NCBI RefSeq assembly: GCF_014764385.1
Contig: NZ_CP061714.1
Span: 558,001 to 622,000 of the forward strand
Origin: Luteimonas sp. MC1825
GTDB lineage: Bacteria > Pseudomonadota > Gammaproteobacteria > Xanthomonadales > Xanthomonadaceae
DNA length: 64,000 bases
Reading direction: 5' to 3'
The position numbers were made by a program, and so were the translations under genes. Each line of letters opens with the position of its first letter. Position 1 is the stretch's first letter. The notes under the pieces are model-generated. The model was not told the origin of the DNA. It saw only the letters and a program-made list of their open reading frames with translations, and made no database searches. This document shows, in pieces, positions 62,087 through 64,000 of this stretch.

Positions 62087-62974
62087 TCAAGGCTCGCTGA
62101 AGCGGAGGATCCCGCCCGGGCCGAACATCCGGAACGGCAGCGACACCAGGCGCATGCCGCGGTTGGCCTGGACCACGAAATGCAGGTGCGGACCGCCGCT
62201 GTAGCCGGTATTGCCGGAGCGGCCGATGCGCTGGCCGCGGCGGATGCGCTCGCCCGGGCGGACGTCGGCACCGCCGGGGGCGAGATGCGCGTACACGGCC
62301 ATCGAGCCGTCGTCGTGGAGGATGCGGACGACGTTGGCGCGCGCCATGTCCTCCGGCCGGTCGAGTCCGCCTTCGGCGAATCCGGCTTCGACCTGCATCA
62401 CCACGCCATCGCGGGCGGCGAGCACCGGCGTGCCCACGGGCGTGGCGAAGTCGACCGCGTGCCGGTTCTCGTCGTCGGCGTGGCTGAAGCGCCCGCCCCA
62501 GGCCTGTTCGATGCGCAGCGCCGCGGTTCCCAGCGGCCAGGCGTATTCGACGTCGCGCACCTGCGCTGCGGGATGGCCGGGTACGGCGTCCAGGCGCAGG
62601 CGGGCATCGGCCGCGGCCACGCGCGCGACGAGAACGCGTCCACGGGCCGGCACCGTCGCACGCGCGGGCAGGGCCGGCTGGGCGGCCGGCGCGCGCCCGG
62701 CTTCGATGCGCAGCACCACCTCGATCGGGCCGGCGAGCAGGTTTTCGGCCCAGGCTTCGTGGCCGTTGCCGCGGTCTTCGATGACCAGCCGCGCCAGCGG
62801 CGCCGGCGCCTCCTGCAGCGGCACGCGCTCCACCTGCGCCGGCGGCACGCCGTCGTCGACGCGATCCCCGAAGTGCACCACGCCCCGGGCATCCGTCCAG
62901 CGGTAGACCTCGGGCGGGGCGCCGGCGGCTCCGCAGCTTGCCACCAGCAGCAGGCAGGCGACGAACGCGCGCAT
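62087..62974 (-). CDS. Secreted M23 (LytM-type) peptidase with DUF4124 module
   Basis: A 295-residue exported endopeptidase. The signal peptide (about 1-20) is followed by a DUF4124-like segment ([19 protein letters not shown]), a beta-rich linker, and the LytM domain. Zinc-ligand motifs are present: H-x-x-x-D in [27 protein letters not shown], and H-L-H in [11 protein letters not shown]. It should cut peptidoglycan cross-bridges or act as an amidase activator; the HxxxD and HxH ligands indicate an active enzyme. It starts five bases after the phytase-like gene ends. Confidence 0.94.
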   Translation of the reverse strand: MRAFVACLLLVASCGAAGAPPEVYRWTDARGVVHFGDRVDDGVPPAQVERVPLQEAPAPLARLVIEDRGNGHEAWAENLLAGPIEVVLRIEAGRAPAAQPALPARATVPARGRVLVARVAAADARLRLDAVPGHPAAQVRDVEYAWPLGTAALRIEQAWGGRFSHADDENRHAVDFATPVGTPVLAARDGVVMQVEAGFAEGGLDRPEDMARANVVRILHDDGSMAVYAHLAPGGADVRPGERIRRGQRIGRSGNTGYSGGPHLHFVVQANRGMRLVSLPFRMFGPGGILRFSEP

Positions 62975-62979
62975 CGTGG

Positions 62980-64000
62980 TCAGTGCAGGCAGGCCGGGTC
63001 CAGGCGCAGCGCCTGCACCAGGTCGCGGAGATCGAACGCGGCCACGGCGAGGTCGTTGTGGACCGCGTAGAACGCACCGGCCGGGAAGCGCGTGGTGGCC
63101 GCGGCGTGCAGCGCGATGCCGTCGGTACGCGCCACCCTGGCGCCGTGGAAGCTGCCGACCGGCGCCAGGTCGGCGCGCGCGAAGACATGGAAGCGGGTCA
63201 GCGGCGCCTGCTGGTCGACGGCGATCCAGTAGCCGCTGTCGACACCGCAGGACCACAGCACCACGCCTTCGGCCTCGCCGTCGAAGGTGCCTTCGGGGAG
63301 GCTGCGGCCGGCGAAGCGGCCGGCGAGGTCGTATTCGCGCAGGTTGGATGGACGGTTTCGATCCTCCTCGGCGATCAGCAGGCGGTCATGCGCGGGATCG
63401 CCGGCGATCGACTCGACCATGTGCAGCTTGCCGGCACCGCTGGTGGCGCCGAACGCGCCCAGGTAGCGCGCAGCCATGCCGTCGTCGCGGGGTTCGAGGC
63501 GGTAGCGGCGCACGCGCTGGTCGAGTTCCTGGTCGGCGGGCAGCACGTCGAAACGCGCGCCGTACATGAAGCTGTCGGTGACGTAGGCGTCGAGTTCACC
63601 CGGCGCGACCTCGTTGAGCCAGATGCCGTAGGGGCTGCGCAGTTCGGCCTGGCCGAAGGCACCGAGCGGCTCGAAGCCGGGCAGCGACAGCACCTGCACA
63701 CGGCGGTTGTCGCGCTCCACCACGAACACCAGGTCGCCGAACACGGTGATCCCGTTGGGGCGGTTGAAGCTGCCGTGGCCTTCGCCACGCGCGCCGACGG
63801 TGCGCGACACGGCACCGCTGTCGCCGTCGAACAGGGTCAGGCGATGGCCCGACTTGCCGGTGGCGAGCAACCAGGTGCGGCCGTCTTCCGCGCTCCACGT
63901 GGCCAGCGAATCGAGCTCCTCGCCCACGACATCGGCGGAGATCCACGCCTCCTGGACCAGCGTTGCGCCCTCGGCCACGCCCGGGGTGGCGGGAGGCGGG
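62980..64000 (-). CDS. Phytase-like beta-propeller protein, 5' end outside window
   Basis: At least 339 residues remain open to the window edge, so the signal peptide or N terminus lies beyond base 64000. The visible start codon GTG (63978) is probably not the true one, because the frame continues upstream through Pro/Ala codons. Repeats typical of six-bladed propellers are seen: LATWSAEDGRTWLLATGKSGH, FNRPNGITVFGDLVFVVERDN, LRSPYGIWLNE and GEAEGVVLWSCGVDSGYWIAVD. This resembles extracellular beta-propeller phytase-family proteins; phytase activity itself is not shown. The M23 gene follows directly. Confidence 0.8.
   Translation of the reverse strand, partial: PPPATPGVAEGATLVQEAWISADVVGEELDSLATWSAEDGRTWLLATGKSGHRLTLFDGDSGAVSRTVGARGEGHGSFNRPNGITVFGDLVFVVERDNRRVQVLSLPGFEPLGAFGQAELRSPYGIWLNEVAPGELDAYVTDSFMYGARFDVLPADQELDQRVRRYRLEPRDDGMAARYLGAFGATSGAGKLHMVESIAGDPAHDRLLIAEEDRNRPSNLREYDLAGRFAGRSLPEGTFDGEAEGVVLWSCGVDSGYWIAVDQQAPLTRFHVFARADLAPVGSFHGARVARTDGIALHAAATTRFPAGAFYAVHNDLAVAAFDLRDLVQALRLDPACLH

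Overview
The window is very GC-rich DNA packed with genes on both strands. Its gene set and neighbourhoods point to a gammaproteobacterium of the Xanthomonadaceae/Lysobacteraceae (Lysobacter, Luteimonas or Pseudoxanthomonas type). The clues are thiS-thiG-trmB, a TonB-dependent receptor beside TPR-sulfotransferases, a GDSL esterase autotransporter, a Lys/Ala-rich histone H1-like protein and ahcY under an SAH riboswitch. This is inference from gene content; no search was run. I see no phage, plasmid, transposase or CRISPR.

Layout. 1-8.2 kb: 3' part of an RND efflux pump, an AGCS amino-acid/sodium symporter, a SpoU-type RNA methyltransferase, an M28 aminopeptidase, mscL, a fumarylacetoacetate-hydrolase-family enzyme, a small membrane protein and a Rieske protein. 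8.3-11.9 kb, minus strand: thiS-thiG-trmB and an SLC13-type transporter. 12-17.8 kb: esterase autotransporter, tRNA-Gly(CCC) whose 3' end is tandemly repeated, rimK, and a three-gene unit of a small secreted protein, response regulator and histidine kinase. 17.8-26.3 kb: ilvE and the activated-methyl cycle (metF, ahcY with SAH riboswitch, metK), interrupted by an S9 peptidase and two inverted copies of a palindromic intergenic element. 26.4-33 kb: membrane hydrolase, dusB, nucleoside transporter plus ribokinase, a GGDEF protein with an altered motif, and an aldo-keto reductase. 33.1-37.5 kb: qmcA-nfeD, gcvT, gcvH, then a 760-bp intergenic region with a strong promoter and an internal terminator ahead of a histone H1-like gene. 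37.5-44.1 kb: serine hydrolase, lemA, an M48 peptidase with a TerB-like tail, an MFS transporter, and a Tat-exported NAD-binding lipoprotein.

44.1-53.8 kb is the most unusual part. Only the 3' portion of fadE remains, cut in mid-gene. Next to it lie a TPR-sulfotransferase, a serine hydrolase, a second TPR-sulfotransferase, a TonB-dependent receptor and a secreted protein with a barrel-like C terminus. 53.9-64 kb is housekeeping: hslO, an mtgA-glycosyltransferase-CBS operon, and a minus-strand run of a phytase-like protein (cut by the window end), M23 peptidase, prfC, an MliC-like lipoprotein, a hemolysin III family protein and an AsmA protein.

How genes work together. MetK makes SAM, methyltransferases release SAH, AhcY removes it, and the SAH riboswitch lets SAH level set ahcY expression; MetF supplies methyl-THF. 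gcvT/gcvH feed one-carbon units. The CNT transporter and ribokinase suggest ribonucleoside salvage. QmcA-NfeD and LemA-M48 are membrane quality-control pairs. The sulfotransferase/receptor block may modify and import or display a surface ligand, which is speculative.
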